DNA of 6,587 nucleotides from an uncultured Eubacteriales bacterium (GTDB lineage Bacteria; Bacillota; Clostridia; Christensenellales; QAND01), in NCBI GenBank assembly GCA_900546685.1, contig UREB01000096.1, positions 1 through 6,587 of the forward strand, in the 5' to 3' direction. Position 1 is the stretch's first letter. The number at the start of each line of letters is the position of its first letter. Shown in pieces: positions 5,878 through 6,587 of this stretch. The notes under the pieces are model-generated. The model ran no database searches and was not told the origin of the DNA. It saw only the letters and a list, made by a program, of their open reading frames with translations. The position numbers and the translations under genes are program-made.

Positions 5878-6587
5878 ATGCAAATGAGATTTGGACCCTC
5901 GGGAAACTCAGAGAGCTTTTTTGCAGAGGGACATAAAACGACGATAGAGCAGCCTAAGTGGCTGCATGAAAATTTTGCGTTGGATGCGTTTGAATATAGC
6001 TTTGGCAGGGGCGTGCGCATTACGGAAAAGAGCGCAAGGCAGATCGGGGAAGCGTTTGATGCATATGGCATCCAAAAAAGCGTACATGCGCCTTATTTTA
6101 TCAATCTGGCTACAGAGGAAGAGCAGAAAAAAGTAAGCTGCTTAAAATACTTCGAGCAGGCATGCCGAGCGGCACAGTGGATGGGTGCCAGGCGAGTGAT
6201 CTTTCATCCAGGGGCACAGGGGAAGATGGAAAGAGAACAGGCTGTAAAAAATATTTTGACGCTGTTCCCACAGATCCTGGAAAAGCTAGAAGCACAGGGG
6301 CTACTAGAGGGGATTACGCTTTGCCCGGAAACGATGGGAAAGCTGGGCCAGATCGGAGATATTGAGGAGATATTGCGCATCTGTGCATTGGATGAAAGAC
6401 TGATTCCCTGCGTGGATTTTGGGCATATCTATGCAAGGCGCTTGGGACAATTTGGAGATAAGAAGAGCTTTGCCGCCATTTTGGATGGCATTGAATCAAG
6501 CCTGGGCAAAGAAAGAGCAAAGCAGATCCATGTCCATTTTTCTCGAATAGAGTTTACCAAGGGCGGGGAAAAGCGGCACTGGAATTA
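5878..6587 (+). CDS. Divergent endonuclease IV (Nfo)-like TIM-barrel protein, 3'-truncated by the window edge
   Basis: At least 236 residues, with the frame still open at the window end. It resembles the AP endonuclease 2 (xylose isomerase-like TIM barrel) family, whose Nfo members cut DNA at abasic sites with three zinc ions. Motifs matching Nfo metal ligands are VHAPYFINL (His70), FHPGA (His110), CPETMG (Glu151), VDFGH (Asp180 and His183) and IHVHFS (His218). The late DxH motif is replaced by KRH (232-234): the His is kept, but the usual Asp position is Lys. The last expected ligand, a Glu further on, would lie beyond the window. The start is set by AAGGAG at 5863-5868. The gene follows sigK after 64 nt but has its own promoter. 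It could be a true repair enzyme, as spore-associated Nfo is in Bacillus, or a TIM-barrel relative with another substrate. The superfamily is firm, the activity less so. Confidence 0.85.
   Translation, partial: MQMRFGPSGNSESFFAEGHKTTIEQPKWLHENFALDAFEYSFGRGVRITEKSARQIGEAFDAYGIQKSVHAPYFINLATEEEQKKVSCLKYFEQACRAAQWMGARRVIFHPGAQGKMEREQAVKNILTLFPQILEKLEAQGLLEGITLCPETMGKLGQIGDIEEILRICALDERLIPCVDFGHIYARRLGQFGDKKSFAAILDGIESSLGKERAKQIHVHFSRIEFTKGGEKRHWN

Overview
The window reads as a chromosomal stretch of an endospore-forming Bacillota, most likely a member of the Clostridia. The grounds are a pro-sequence-bearing sporulation sigma factor of the SigK type, RNase J, a YlbF/YheA-family protein, strong AGGAGG-type ribosome binding sites on nearly every gene, short intergenic distances and moderate GC content. 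All genes lie on the + strand. No rRNA, tRNA, CRISPR array, insertion sequence or prophage signal was seen.

Layout. (1) Positions 1-2835 hold a tight housekeeping operon: the 3' three quarters of an RNase J gene, a YlbF/YheA-like small helical protein whose start codon lies inside the end of the RNase J gene, and the cell-wall lytic transglycosylase MltG. It ends at a perfect 11-bp hairpin terminator. (2) Positions 2888-5080 are a self-contained unit: an extended -10 promoter, a GtrA-family membrane protein, a large polytopic membrane protein resembling GT-C glycosyltransferases (probably DUF6020), and a 13-bp hairpin terminator. This looks like a two-gene system for moving or transferring lipid-linked sugars at the outer face of the membrane. 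(3) Positions 5127-5813 encode the mother-cell sporulation sigma factor pro-SigK, uninterrupted and with its hydrophobic pro-sequence. (4) From 5878 to the window edge runs a divergent endonuclease IV (Nfo)-like TIM-barrel gene, cut off at its 3' end. It sits behind a good SigA-type promoter that is embedded in inverted repeats.

How the parts relate: region 1 combines mRNA decay (RNase J, and a protein from a family linked to RNase Y) with peptidoglycan synthesis. Region 3 is late sporulation control, and region 4 may be DNA repair. Region 2 stands apart from its neighbours: its own promoter and terminator, AT-richer stretches and a surface-glycosylation theme. It may have been inserted into an otherwise conserved mltG-to-sigK neighbourhood. 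The least explained elements are the GtrA/GT-C pair, the inverted repeat over the nfo-like promoter, and the altered metal-ligand position in the Nfo-like protein.
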